A DNA stretch of 64,000 nucleotides. Source: Rhizoctonia solani. Lineage: Eukaryota > Basidiomycota > Agaricomycetes > Cantharellales > Ceratobasidiaceae. The position numbers were made by a program, and so were the translations under genes. Below the pieces are notes generated by a model. That model did not search any database. It saw nothing but the letters and a program-made list of their open reading frames with translations, and was not told the origin of the DNA. Shown here in pieces: positions 20,872-34,300 of this stretch; position 1 is the stretch's first letter; each line of letters starts with the position of its first letter. The stretch covers positions 1 through 64,000 of the forward strand of contig NC_057374.1 in assembly GCF_016906535.1 (NCBI RefSeq), given 5' to 3'.

Positions 20872-21270
20872 ATGTCCGTGTTTCCTGATGAGTATCGCCA
20901 AACGGCAACGCATTACGGCATTTTTGGCCTAACGGGCAACTCGGAACAGAGGTGTCAGGCTGGACAGGTTCCAAAACTGTTGGAATACGAGGACCCTCTC
21001 GACCTCGATACCAAGTTTGGACAGTATACTTTGTGGAATACTATAACATTGCCACACGTAGTCCACTGGGAGCAACATCTTCCTTATAGTGATTGTGACC
21101 GCATCGTGCAAGGCGTTCAGCCGCTGTCACATATGTGCAGAAGGTGGCAGAGCCCTTTAACTTTGATCCCGCCTAAGAAGTTCAGGTGTATCGCCGTGGC
21201 ACCCGGTCTACACTGCATTGGCATCAAGGAACGCGTTGCATCCCCCGCTATCAGGACTTTCGCTTATTAA
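20872..21270 (+). CDS. Hypothetical open frame, 132 codons (unrecognised)
   Basis: The ATG frame starts MSVFPDEYRQTATHYGIFGL and ends TAA at 21268-21270. An upstream plus-strand frame (20433-20849) could be joined to it. Composition looks protein-like (balanced charged and aromatic residues), but I see no domain, signal peptide or membrane segment. It could be an exon of a gene whose other parts I failed to connect, or chance open sequence. Confidence 0.25.
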   Translation: MSVFPDEYRQTATHYGIFGLTGNSEQRCQAGQVPKLLEYEDPLDLDTKFGQYTLWNTITLPHVVHWEQHLPYSDCDRIVQGVQPLSHMCRRWQSPLTLIPPKKFRCIAVAPGLHCIGIKERVASPAIRTFAY

Positions 21271-21425
21271 AAGGACTAAATATTACACCACCTCAGGATA
21301 ATTTAAGTGTACCTGCCGACGATTACAGCCTCCCTGATATATGCCCCCACTCCCCGACTTGAACTCGAGCTGAGATTACCCCCTAAATCAGAGACATCCA
21401 TTGATAAAAGAGACTAGGTAAACCT

Positions 21426-23281
21426 ATGATCACGAACAGTGTTAACGCTGGTTATGAACTGGTGGCCCAAGGCCCCTCAGCTTCAGGTAGTTCGAGCTAC
21501 CTACCACCTTTATGGGGAGTACCAAATTGGGCGGAGGCTCGTACTCGACCTCGACCGCGTGTCATCGCAATGGGAGTGACAATCTTTCTGGGGTTTTTAG
21601 CTGCGGTTTACTGGGGAAAATCTATTTTATCTTCGAATCTACAAGAACCTTCGTGGGCCTCAGACTCTACGAACTTTGACCTAATCTTTCTGAAAGAGGA
21701 TCAACTCCCGCAACACAATCTCTCTGCGGCGTTTCCAGAAGGTAAAAATGGACGGTACCTTCGATTTTCGAACCAGGTATGGGGAACAGGGTTAGTAAAT
21801 GCATCGTTTGCATAGATCTTGATGGTTAAAAATAAACGCTGCTTTGATAAGGTGGAATAATATACTACAGGAACGTTTGCTCAATACCATACTAGCCTAT
21901 TCAGCCGATAGAGCTCCGGTATTTTCGCCTTTCGAAGCATGGGTAAGATACTTATAGCCGGGAGGCCCCGTTCCAAAACTAATGTATCATTGCTGGTACT
22001 CATATCTAGGCGCACCCTCCTAGAGATGACACTACACTTGACGGTCAACGAAATGTTTTGAAAATCCCCTACAATGCATTACTCTCAGGTCCAACATCTG
22101 GCATGTCATGGGGGCCAGGAGATAAACATCCCCGAGCCGTTAGCCAAAAGTATTGGGAGGTTGTCTGTCCTGGGTCGGAACGAAGGGTTGTCAATGCAGA
22201 CGAAGTCATGAAACAGGTCGGCAGGGAGTCAGATGGAATCAAGATGTTAACAGACTGGGCCAAGCTCATGAGGGATATGCCTGAGAGATGCGTTGAGATC
22301 CAAGGCACCCAGGTCTTTGACTTCTAGTGAGCTTGTTCTTTTCACCGGCATGTAGATGATTCGAGCTCATCTTTTCATTAGTCTTATTGGCTCCACACGC
22401 ATCCTATCACTCTGGGAGGCGTTCAAGAATCATCCCACCGTGCGGCTGCTGGAGGACTCGGAGGTCGTCAAGAACGGCGTACGAGAAAACATGAACAAGC
22501 TGCAAAAGATCGACGGGGCTCAGCGTCCATACATTCCCAAGACCACTGGAACTATCGAGGGTCTACTTGGTATTCATATCCGGAGAGGAGATTTTCGCGG
22601 AGACCTGGGAAAGGATAATGGCCATTGCTTCAATCTGGGGAGATGGGGCGCCACCTACAGTGGTAAGTTTCTCTTCGGAAGGCTCGATGAAACCTATTGA
22701 GTCATCACATGGCATACCTTAGGATGGAACCAGCTACCTGAACTACACGACAAATACGACCCCCCGTCTCGCGAAGGGGTCGAAGGAGGGCAATATGTTA
22801 GTCTCTTTAAATGATTAGCCATGTTATCATGCTGATCATGTATACAAGACACCCGCGATTCGGGAGTACTATCTCAAACACTGTCTGCCGACGGTTGAAC
22901 AAGTCGTCTCTCGGGTCCGTGAACTCCTCGGAGATAACCATGCTCGCCTGTCACACATATTCATCGCAAATAACGCTGAGGATGAATACCTAGCTGACCT
23001 TCGTCGAGGACTTGTTGCAGATGGGTGGGAGGGAAGCAATATAGTGACCAGCAAGGAATTAGAGCTCAACTGGCAAGCTACATCAGCGGGCAATGCGGTT
23101 GATATGGCTATACTATCGAGAGCAGAGGCCTTTATCGGAAATGGGGTAAGTTAAGAAAGCACGGATAATACAGACAAACAACTGACCTGTGCCGCTACTG
23201 CAGTGGTCGAGTATGACTAGCAATATTGTGATGAGGCGTTTGACAACCGGACAAACTCCAGAGAGTACGCGAATGTGGTAG
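21426..23281 (+). CDS. O-fucosyltransferase-like type II membrane protein, copy 1 (7 exons, 504 aa)
   Basis: Exons 21426-21790, 21852-21942, 22010-22312, 22356-22662, 22723-22796, 22849-23145, 23204-23281; the 1515 nt give 504 residues. A single hydrophobic segment near residues 43-62 (VIAMGVTIFLGFLAAVYWG) follows a basic cytosolic tail, as in Golgi type II glycosyltransferases. GRYLRFSNQVWGTGWNN, then LLNTILAYSADRAPVF, then LGIHIRRGDFRGDL and finally AEAFIGNGWSSMTSN are the donor-site and C-terminal motifs of GDP-fucose protein O-fucosyltransferase-like enzymes. It would transfer fucose to a protein or glycan in the secretory pathway; the acceptor is unknown. The donor of intron 3 is weak (gtcttt) but conserved in copy 2. 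No lesions seen. A paralog lies at 61135-62964. Confidence 0.8.
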
Positions 23282-25006
23282 AGTCATGGATGCAATAAAG
23301 ATATTACTTACTCAGCTAGATAAAGGGCCTTGGACATGGTAGGAAAAGGTGTCACCTTGCTTAATGGTACTTTGATTCATCTTAGTGTGTTTATAAATAT
23401 TACATGAGATATATGAGATACATACTGGTACTTACGAATTTTGCTGGAAATGAAAGCTTGGACTCCGATCTTGCGTGCGCGTGGTAGATGTCTGGGCCAA
23501 GTGGCTCGTCATGCATCCGAGTGTCCGAGACTAAGCTATTGCTTTCGAGTTCGAGGCATGCAATATATATAGTTGGAAACGAAAAGTTTCAATATCATTA
23601 TATATAGCAGCTAGATCAACTACAGGATGCACAAGTATCATATTAGATATTCAGAGTACAATTTGGGCTCTGGTGCGGGCTGTCGAGGCGAAGTTACTGA
23701 ACGCGACGTCGAGTTCATGGCGCCACGATAAGAACTCATCCATACATACTCCCATATCCTTGTGCCATCCTGATATCTCACGCGTCTCCTTCTATTTATT
23801 TGATCTTGCCTGTACGACCCCATGTCTCTTATCCACATGTACTCCAAGCATTCCATGCTCAGAACTCAGACAACAAACCGATATATACAGTATATAGGAT
23901 GAGTCATACAGCACGGTCCTCACCGTCATATTACTTCATTCCAACCGATTCGACTTAAGAGCTCAGTCATTCGCTTTTTAAATAGCGCATATATATACAT
24001 ATCGTTGAGTTTTTTTCTCTTTTATTTACGATTCAACTGAATAGAAGCGTAGAAAGGGAACTGAATACATAAAAGAGTAATTAAATACGCCTAGTAACCG
24101 TGGACATCAGGAATCAGAGGGGATGGTGGATCCGACGCGTAGCTCCAGGATAGACCTGGGACACCGAGACACGAGCATGGATCACAGGTCGGGTGGCTAT
24201 CACTGACGAACAAGAAGGGTGACGGTGGCGGGAGAAGGGCAGGACCGCAGAGGCGGGACGATGGTTGGATGGCTAGCTATGAGGAAATACTGTGGTGCAA
24301 ATACGAGAGGGGGCAAGCTGTTGGGACAAAAATAATTATGAGCGTGCAAACGAGAGCAGCATGCAGTAAGTGGTAGATGACTGCTCAGAACCGCGCTCAC
24401 GTAATCTTAAATGGTAAGCGCTTGCGGGCCTTGCGCATAAGTCTTGGCTCGTGGCCCTCTGCAGGCTGCGGACTACAACCCCCGATACAGTATTTACGTG
24501 TTATGGATTCGCTTGTTTGGGTGTGATAACTTAGACCTCCCACCGATAAGTCCGTGAGTCTGACTCGAGACGTTAATACCAGAGGATCGATGTTCAACTT
24601 TCTCTGGAGCTTCGCTGTTTGTTGACCGGCAAAAAAAAAGCTTCTTGTTTTTAGCCTTGTACGGAGAATACAAGAGTACTTCAAGCAGGTTTATCCAAGA
24701 TAATTATCTCGTCGATGCCAGCACTAAGATGATGTTAAAAGCTGAATAACAGGTTATGAATATGAGTACGGAAGGTGAGTTGTGTGTATATAGGAGATAA
24801 GAATAGCCCATACCAGATTCATAGTAACCCTAGACATGTAGCACACATACACGCTGAGCACAAAATTCCTATTGGTTATCTGGCTGCGAGAAATAAATCT
24901 GCTTTATCTTATAAGGTTTTTGAGAACAATGTATCTTGCGCTCACGAGCAGTTAGGAAACCATAGATCTATTCATTTTTAACGCTCGGTAGTTTATATTT
25001 TCCGAT
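23282..25006. other. Intergenic; holds a dispersed repeat copy at about 24120-24480
   Basis: No supported gene. The segment 24434-24477 matches 32231-32275 at 37 of 44 positions, in the same orientation, and looser similarity extends about 300 bp upstream in both places (GATGGTGG, GACGGTGGCGGGAG and related words). This looks like two old copies of one repeat. Short open frames in it have no motif. Confidence 0.5.
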
Positions 25007-26021
25007 CTAATGGGGTAGTCGAGCGAACATAATATCTGTTCGTAACACTAGCTTGGTTCCAGCCTTAACTTGTCGGCCTTCGTGTAACATACATGCGCGA
25101 CCATGCCTGAATTCACTGATAAGTCCGAAGAATGCAGAACTTATGTAATAAACGAACCTGTGTATCAGAGCAGAACCTCGTGTCAAAGGCGGCACTATTG
25201 CTTCGGTATTACTTTTCGAACCTGAGGTAGGCCCAAAAAAGACCGTCTGATTATGTGGGATATTAAGAAAACAGAGTCCCAGCAGTAGTGCGTGACCATA
25301 CATACTTCTCCTCCGTCCACGCCATCCTCTTTCCCGGTGACATACACTAGCACAGTCCATTCACTCCACCATCCGGTTTCTTTATCTCGAACACTATCAT
25401 CGTAATGAGGCCCAAAATATTCGCCTGGACCATACCTTATGTTAAGTAGATCGGCTGTCAAAATAAATGGGAAAGGGTCCAATTTCTTACTTATAGAGGC
25501 GAATATTCGAATTACAACCTGCGGGAATTGCGTCTGCGGCCTTGATTTCCGAGCATGGTAGCGTTGGAAGATGAGGCCAGATGGCGTTAAATACGGTCAT
25601 AGCAAATTCCTTAGATTGGAATGATATCCTATCTGAAGATAGGAGGCCCGTCAATTGACGTATATGACGAGCAGTGGCTGAGGCAGGAAAATTGAGCTAG
25701 ATAGTGATACATACGGTTTACCCGGGTTGCTTCACCTTTCTTTGGGGGAGGAGTGGCGACCAGTGGTAAGCTGGTAATGAACTTGGAGAACGATGCACAC
25801 TCCTCTACGGATAAGAATTCCTAGAGAAAGATATACGATTATATAGTATGAGTGGCTAAAGCACTGACATCGATAACGTAGATCTGATCAGGAATTAGTT
25901 CCCGACATTCGAGTGCTTCCTTGGTGGTGATTTTCGGCCATTGTAATTGCGTTTCACTCTGTGCTGGCGTTTTTTTGCCAGTAAATGATTTATTGGATAT
26001 TTCAGTCTTTTTACGAGCCAT
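25007..26021 (-). CDS. Prolyl 4-hydroxylase-like 2OG-Fe(II) oxygenase (6 exons, 254 aa)
   Basis: Exons (minus strand) 25869-26021, 25715-25820, 25491-25677, 25306-25435, 25158-25246, 25007-25106; the 765 nt give 254 residues and every phase fits. The metal site is H-x-D in YFGPHYDD with a distal His in CMLHEGRQV, and the 2-oxoglutarate contact is the Lys in GTKLVLRTDI. NIRLYKYGPGEYFGPHYDD is the typical entry to the double-stranded beta helix, and TVLVYVTG the next strand. The family hydroxylates proline residues or small substrates using Fe(II), O2 and 2-oxoglutarate. There is no signal peptide (MARKKTEISN start), so a cytosolic or nuclear role is likelier than a collagen-type secretory one. 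Intact. Confidence 0.85.
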
Positions 26022-27666
26022 GTGATGGTTGTAATATGGGCTATCCAAGTACTAGGGTTGTGTTAGGAAAATTTACAAAAGGGACGAATGGTCGAATTAT
26101 TAGGATGCCGTGGTGAGCTTTGGCAAGCTCCATATGATCACGTGTACGTGTGTAAAGATTGGGGAACCGAAGCGGTAAGTCACACGGATAAAACCGTGCG
26201 TAGTGCACGGTACCTAAACGGAACACAGCCACAAATAGAATGGATAACGGTATGGGCCATGAGCTGGTCATGGCCAGAACCGTAGATACAAGACTCATTA
26301 CACAAGCTTCCCTAAATATGAGCTAAGTACAAAGCATTGAGCGGAAACAGTATTTTGTGCCGGGCACCTATTTTTATCTGGCCTTGGGTTTAAAGGGGAC
26401 ATTTGACGTTGTATAGGATCAAGCAAACGTTGTTCACCTAAAAAAGTGTGTCCAGAACCAGCAGATGTAGCCAGGTGTTCCATACAGTGAAACACTTAGT
26501 TGATGTAGGCCAAAGTAGCCAGCTTGGTACAGCTAAAAATCCGAGTCGAATGAATTAATCTTCTCGTACAACTCGAGGATAAATCATCGATTGGGGTTGG
26601 GCATTCCGGATCTGATTGCATGCAATCCATAAGTCTTGCGTCTACAACATTTGAAAGGTATATGGTACAGTAGCATAATAAAAAAGGAACATGGCTACAA
26701 TGTAGGGCCTACCGGTCGAACTGAATTCACGAGTAGAGTGTAAGACTGAAACTCGATACCAGCGCATATATGCAAATTTCACCTTTTCTTTTCTCTCCTG
26801 TCTCGCGCGGTTTGCTTTGCTCGCTAGCACATAGCTCTCATTGTGTTCGTAATGGAAATCTGACCATACAATGCAATCACTTGTCATTGGATTATACGCC
26901 CCTCCTTTCGATGATTTACGAGCTTTTATAAGGTCGTGAGTGTTGAAGAGTAGAGTCAGCCTCTGCTAATGTCTGCGTCAGTTTGTAATCAATTGCAATG
27001 TGATATCTCTTATGCTGGGATTTGTCCGGGACGGTGCCCGTACAGTACTTGCTGAGACCTCCCACCCTAATCTAAATCTGACAAGCATCAGCTCGGTCAG
27101 AGCTCAGCATGAATATAATAAAAAAACTTCTCATCTCTCTCCATACCTGTCAAGTATTAGGCCACAATCAGCATTGTGGTCAGCATTTACACATACGGAT
27201 GAGTTGTGGCGCTTATAAATCATGATGTTGGATAATTGATTTCAAAATCACAAAAAACTCCACCAGGTCGCAAAACTAGCCACCACAGCCACCATCACCA
27301 CACTTAAACCGAAGCCGATTTCACTGTAGGTACATTGCCTTCATGTAGACGCGTAATCTAAGAACTATGTGAAACTGCTATATGAAACCGGGTCCAATCT
27401 CAAATTGTTCGTCATGCTAACGTTGGGCGATATACACGTTTTATTCGCAAATCCGGGATTGGATTATCTTGTTGACATTGGGAACGGCGATCGTTGAAAA
27501 CTCCCCTAGTATGTAGTAGTAACCAGCCCCCTTATTTCTTACAACCAAGCTGAAGTTTAGTTCTATTTCTTTGTCTCAGCGATAAAACAGAACCGCCTAT
27601 CCTACTGAACATCTTGCTGGATCAACGTCGGCGCCAGAGGATAGGTAACTGAACTTCAGCGCGGAA
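26022..27666. other. Intergenic, nothing supported
   Basis: Mixed AT-rich sequence with only short unsupported frames on both strands. I see no repeat or RNA gene. The region serves both the divergent oxygenase gene and the MYND gene. Confidence 0.45.
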
Positions 27667-30600
27667 ATGTCACATCCACCATTTTGGATTGTTAAACATT
27701 TTTTCTATCCCATCGGCAATACAGCGGCTGTCTCCCTGACGCAAGATCTATCTCCTGAACAATACACTGCTGATATATTGCTTTTGGGATGTGGTGACCC
27801 AAGAAACATCCTTTTCACACTATATTCGGACCTTACCGTGGGTCAAAGTGAGCAGTGGTGGCTATTGAATTTGTATTAGTTATTCTACTAACTTATATCT
27901 ACAGCGGCCCGAAACTTTGATGTAACATGTTGTGATATCGAACCAGCGATTTTAGGTAAAGCTCCTTGATCAAGATTCAGAGAAGCATCACTTATCATCA
28001 TCAGCTCGTAATATCCTTCTATTCTCGCTACTCGATCGCGATGAGAATATCGACCGAGTGTGGGACATTTTCTACCATTTCAAGATCAACAACCAAGCCA
28101 TGAAGATCATTGCAACTCACAGTCAAACTCTTTATGAGTACGCCAAGGATATTGACTCCTGGAAACGATCCCGTGCTGGCTCATTCATCAAGATGGTGGA
28201 CACGAGAACGCTGGGAGAGCTTCGTCGTATTTGGAAGAGTTATGCCGACTTTCCTCGGCTGTCTATCGAACGCAAGAATCAAATCCTCAAGGAGCAAGTT
28301 GATTTATCCAGTTCAGTAGCGGAAAAGGGCTCCCATGCTCTTAGTCCGAGCCGTTCTGCTGGGATGCTTTGGCCCCAGGCAATGACTCCCGTTGCCGAGC
28401 TCTATAGCAGGTACTGGAAAACTGGAACAACCTTTACCCTTGCACCCGACCTGAGTGCCGCAACAAACTTAAATCCTACATTTCTATATTCCTTATCCGG
28501 GGAAGGTTTTAGTCCACATTACGGGACGTTCCCTTCAGGTTTCCATTTCATCACTGCATTTGCTCCTATCAAGTCGGACCCGGCGTTTTCCGCTCCTAGT
28601 ACGGGCTCGGCCGCCATTGATGCTTGCAAGAAACAGTTCGATGCATGGTGTAGAGCGTTCCGTGTTTGCCGGAAGAATGAATCCATTACTATCCGTTTCT
28701 TTGCAGGAGATGCAATTTCATTTTGCCAAGCTCTCCGCCGGTTCAAATCAACCGGAAACCCTTCGACCGGCGTATTTGTATCGGCGTATCGGGCTACGTT
28801 GATTCACTTGGATGAATTGGCCGCTAGCAAGCCCTCCGCCCCAACGACTTTTGACATCATCGATACCTCCAACCTCACTGATCACCTCGGGCTTCTCAAC
28901 TTACTATTAGCAACCCATACGCTTTTGAAGAGAAACCCGGACTCACAGGCGGTTTTATTCACCGAAACTCTTCTCCCTGCTGGAAAAGATGCAACAAAGT
29001 CTTTTCTCGATCGGATTTGTACAGATGTCCCAACAATCTCTCTCTTACTTGGAATCGCTCCCCGGCCATATGTCTCTAACTTCACTACCCAATCAAATGC
29101 ACATGAAATTATATTCTCCAAGCACCTCGAACAATACCATGAGCGAGTTGCTTGGTCAGATCCCTCTCGGGGAGACAGCGCTCGCCAAAAACATCATAGA
29201 CCATTTACAGTCTCGTTTGAACCCGAGCCCCTTGCTCGAGTACTGTATGGGGTTTACGACAATATGTTTGCGAACGAAAAAATCACCAATATGATGTCGG
29301 ATTTATCAGTGACCCCCAACGGGCTTCGGTTACGAAGCGAAGTGCATTTCCACCGAGAGACAGTAGCACTTCTCTTCCGAGCTCTTTCTCGTCGAATTCA
29401 CTTACGAAGCGGTAGCTGGGAAGAAGTTGCGAACCAGTTTATCCATATGTGTCAGGCTGACGAAAGTAGGATCCTAGAATCAAATTGCTACCAAGATATG
29501 TGTCTCCAGTTTCACCTTTGTGGTATATTCACCGTTGATACTCTCAAGCCAAACTGGGCGACAGACCTTGGACTTCGGGTCAATCCCCGATCGGCTGTGT
29601 TCAAGGATTGGTCGAGTCTTCCACCTGTTGTATGTCTTGCTCTCACTGTTCCGCGCCGGCGTCTTGGAGTCTTCACTGGAAAGCCGGAACGCATTGGAAC
29701 CCCAACTTTACAGTGCGCGGTATCTGTCCCCGGGTCGCATGACAATATCTTTTCCGCCATTCACCTTGTATGGGGTAAATGTGTCAAGCTAGAGGGATGT
29801 GACCGACTAGTTGTTGAAGAAGACCACAATGGGCAGCGCGGCCAATCAGCCTTGGTAGTGTTATTCTGGGTCAGTACCCGCATCCTGGAGTTTCCTGGCA
29901 CCCAGGTGGCTCTTCGTCTCAAATCCACGCCCTCTTCGACCTTTTTATTTATGGACAAATTAGGAGTCTATCTTGAGGTCTTTGGCACGAACGTAACGGA
30001 TCGGGAGCATGTCAATATTTTGGCTTACTGGCCCGCCCTTGTTTCGGATTCATGTAATGCCCCTTCCCCAGAGCCTCTGCTTCCACTCTTGGAGCCTTCT
30101 TCAGAACACCTCTGTGACGCGGTTGTCACAGGCCCAAAAAACCAGCGAGTTGATTCTCTCTCGATTCGATTTGATGTTAAAAATTCAAGGGAACAAATCG
30201 ACCTACAAAACGGGGCTATAGTGTCAGCCAAACAAGTATCTCCATGCACAGTGGAACTCAAAATTGGTTCCCATTGTCATTTACTTTCATATCCCTATCC
30301 TATTTATGGGAAGAACAATAAAGTTCGTATTGCACGCAAGTCTCTTTACGTTGAGGTACGTACTAAGGACCAGGGTTAACTTCGTAAAAATAACGTTCGA
30401 TTCAAGGTTATCTTCCCAGTATCAACACCCAACGACTACTCGGGATATTTTCTAAGCCCAGCTCCAGTAATAAATGTTGGCGCGTGTACCACCTGGAACC
30501 TGCACCACATCAACCTAGCCCAGCTTCCGACTCTCGATGTTACGAACCCTACCAAAGTAGACTGGCTGAATGCACTCACAGCATTGCAGCTCTCAGAAAG

Positions 30601-31387
30601 AGAGAAGGCTATCCGAAATGGTGACGAAACAGAAAAACATGCGTCTATCAACGCTTTGATCAACATGAAGGACTCAATACATGCTATAACGATGAATTTC
30701 TCCGGCATACAAGGACACCGTACTCGTACAATCGGCCTATGTGAGAAGAGTATGGGCGGAGTCTATGCGATTCTCCTTATTGGGGGACTGAAACTTGACC
30801 CGGCGTCCTCAACAGTTATCCTGGATACGGCCGTTGTTCCTCTATCTAACGGACGCATGCCTTTATTAATCAAAGGCATCCAAAAGATACAGAACGCTGG
30901 GACACTTGTTCAAGTAAACACCGTCGGCTACGAGGTCGAAGCCTGGAAAAAGTTCATTCCGGCGTTTGTTGAGAGATGCCGTACTTGGAGCCATTTTCCA
31001 TCATGCGAGTATAAATCGCAGGGTTCGATTCCACTTACAACCGTATACGACGAAAACCCAATCTGCACTTGTGGCGAAGGGGTTGGTTTCTCGTCTTCGG
31101 AGTGGAAATCTGCCGAGTGGAAAGACTTACTTCCATTTGCTACACGCGCGGCAATTTGTCCCATTTTTTCGGTGTCATACATTGAACGTGTGGCTGGTAA
31201 CTGGAGCGAGCATCATCAAACACCCCCTGCAACGATAAAAAAGTCTTTGGACATTTGTTGGGCTTGTGGTGGAGATGGGAAACCCACACTCTTAGCATGT
31301 AGTCGCTGTAAAAAGGCGAGATACTGCTCAATCGAGTGCCAACATCAGGACTGGAAAGTACACAAGGGGGACTGTAAAACGAATTGA
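27667..31387 (+). CDS. DUF4470 and MYND zinc-finger protein (4 exons, 1187 aa)
   Basis: Exons 27667-27847, 27905-27955, 28005-30355, 30407-31387; the 3564 nt give 1187 residues. The N-terminus (ADILLLGCGDPRNILFTLY) followed by ARNILLFSLL is the DUF4470 pattern common in Agaricomycete MYND proteins. The C-terminus holds a MYND finger: CWACGG, then CSRCKKARYCSIEC, then HQDWKVHKGDC, completing the C-C-C-C-C-C-H-C zinc ligands. MYND domains bind proline-rich peptides in transcription regulators and methyltransferases. No SET domain is visible, so catalytic activity is not supported. The long middle exon (2.35 kb) has no domain I recognise. Confidence 0.85.
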
Positions 31388-34300
31388 ATTTTTAAAGAAA
31401 ATCTAGTTCATTCCAATTTTGCACTAGAAACTGGAGGAAAACACTTTGTAAATTTTGAATGCGTGTATATGTTGTTATGTCGTCGCTTGACGTGAACCTT
31501 TGGAAATATTTTGGTATTAATTACTCCTTAAACTTCTCCCAATTGGCCAAGTGAAAGCAGAAGTTCAAAATAACTCGGAAACAAACCGCATTACAGATAC
31601 GAGTGCTGCTCTAATATAGCGGATCGCCTTCTGTCGAAATACCTTGTAATATATATTAGATTTCAACGCCTTCTAGGATGCCGACCTCCACAATAATCAG
31701 AGCACCATAAGCTTGACTATCTGGCGAATAATATGCGCAAATGTTATCAAAGCAGGCCATATGAAGGTTTGGTTATCAGATTGGATAGTTGGATTATGTA
31801 TTTAAATACTGGCGAGGTCACCCAAATCAGTGGAGTGTATGGTAGCGACGGTGCACTTGAGGTTACAAAAAGTAAAAAGATAGATACACTAGGAACTCGT
31901 AATCATGAGAGAGCAGGAGACCACGCGCGCGGCGCCAGGATGATTTTGAGGCACTGGGACGTGATCATGACTCACGGGTTGCAATTGGGTGACCATCCCT
32001 GTCAAAAGGGAGGTGGCGGGAGGCCTGGGCAATATGTAACAATCAAGACGTGGCAAGTGATACTATATGTGGGAAAAAAAAGGAAAGGAGAGGTATGAAT
32101 GTATGGGAGAGCAAAGGAGGCAGGGACAAAAGTAGCCATAAGCGTACACTAGAAAGCAGAGTGCATATCCCACACTGTAGACTGGAAGCAGTCAACGGTC
32201 ATGTGATCTCACTGTAACCCCGTGAACCGCGCGCATGAGTCTTGGCTTATGGATCTCCGCAGGCTCCGGACTACCACCTTCAAGTCATACAAATCAGAGA
32301 AATGTGACCAAAAGCGATGAGATTTACCTTTATTTATATATAGTAATATAGTAATATCAATGTTTCAATTGGGGACAGGTAGATGAATGATCCAAGAGTA
32401 CCATCATCAAAATCACTAGGCGACTCGGCCCACTTCTACACTACTTACCCCACATATATGTTCTCCGAATATTACAACTGCCATTAACTTATATGAAATG
32501 GAAAAGTCATACAAACATGGACGGAAGTCAAGTCAGAGTTCGAACCACGAGCAAGTGAACAAGAGCAGTGGTGGTAGCTATGTGTTATATTTACGCAACC
32601 AATCAGCCTTGGAGCATATTAATAGTGCAATAGCAACAGTATGTTAGCTGCGGCGCCTTCAATCAAGGACAAGAAGAAGAATGAGACTAGATTTGGCATG
32701 GCATGGCCGTTGAACTCGCAAGAGAATCCCGTTTCAAATTGTTTCTGTAACTCTTTCTACAACTCAATGTATTAGACAATCCAGAGCGCAAGATTGAAAC
32801 TTATGTATGAAAGTCATCTGTTGGAAGACTGGTTACAAATGTCGCATTGTTGCGGTTAAATCAGGGGATCAACTCCGTGCCGCCCAAGACACAATAACAA
32901 GGTTAGATGTCCGACACACCATGTGTCTGAAAGAGCTTCCATCCTATCATACACGATTCCCCTCTTGTCGTATCATCATCGATGCTGTAGTCTGTGTCAC
33001 CATATCGTGAGATACGCCTTGAGTCTAGCTAAAAATAGGAAATCTACGCACGTCAGCTTGCACGTGTGAAGTTTCACCCGATGTAGCGCGCATAAACCTA
33101 GGCTCAACCTAACTACTTGGAGATACACGGAGCAAAGCCTAAAAGCGAAGTGCTGAGCGAGTATCGGCCAGGACGGACCGAGGAGCCGAGGCGTAGAGAG
33201 GATGGGGTGATAGCCGAGTATGGTGACGGAAGGTGCGCCGAGAAAGGAGCGAGCCACTCGGTGAATGAAAGAGATACGCCCTGTATGTCATGGAAGATCT
33301 TGTTGATACACTGAAGTATACCGGGGAGGTCATAGATTGTGTGACTGGGATAGAATCAGGGGAGAATGGGCTACGGAAAATTCCGAAGATTGGGAGAACG
33401 GTAGCTTGCGAATCAGACAGAGCACTCGCCTTACAAGCCATGAGAACGACAAACCATCCGAGCCATGAGAGCATAATCCACGGTTGACTTGGCCGGCAAA
33501 AAAGAGGGAGAAGTATATCTGGGGCATGTCTATTTCGTGGCTGAATACATGTAACGAAGACGCCCCTGTGGTGGGTATATGCCGAAAGGAGCCATACGTG
33601 ATTGGCACGGCGGAAGTCGTGTATGACCACCTACCATCGGCCAGACTCCCGTGTACCAAGTTCCTGAGCTCGATCTCGGTCTGCTGATACTAAACCTGCT
33701 TGAAACCTAGTTGAAACCCGATGCACCAGCTTATCACTTTACACTGTATGATTACCCCGAAAAATCTTCCTTTTGAACATGACCCAGCTTGCGATGTTTC
33801 TCCACGAGTCATGGGTGATTAAATACCAGTCCTGGAGAATAACCGATCAGACATCAGTGTGTTTTGAAGGTTCTAGTATGAACGTTAGCGTCAACACTAG
33901 TGGGCGCATTTAGACAATTTCAGTTCTCGTCAGCCGAGTTAAGCGCTCGGATAATTCGACGCTGAACGGAGAAACTTGACGTTTTCCTTGGCAGTGTCGG
34001 TAAATCAAGGAGCGAAGCAACGAATCATGATGGTCAGGAATCAAGGATGAATTATTGGAAGCGCCGAATACGGATGATCAGGGATGTCTAAACGAACGCG
34101 TGGGGGATACATGGGTAACGACGGGGATGGATATACAATTAGGGACGCATAAATCTTAGTTGGGTGTGTCGAGGGGGGAGGGGCACGATGCAGTATGAAA
34201 TGGCGGAACAGTTACTCCGAAGTAGTTACGGCTGGCCGACCGGCGCTGCGCAGGCATAATAGGAGCACATAAAATATATCACATACCCTACAACGTGCAG

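Noticed and set aside
31016..31034. GGGTTCGATTCC resembling a tRNA B box
   Set aside because: It lies within the coding frame of the MYND gene, and no cloverleaf arms pair around it.
32536..32550. AGTTCGAACCAC as a tRNA T-arm on the minus strand
   Set aside because: The bases beside the loop do not form a 5-bp stem, and no A box is present upstream.
33139..33630. 163-codon minus-strand frame
   Set aside because: No motif, overlaps frames on the other strand, and lies in the gene-poor repeat-bearing region.
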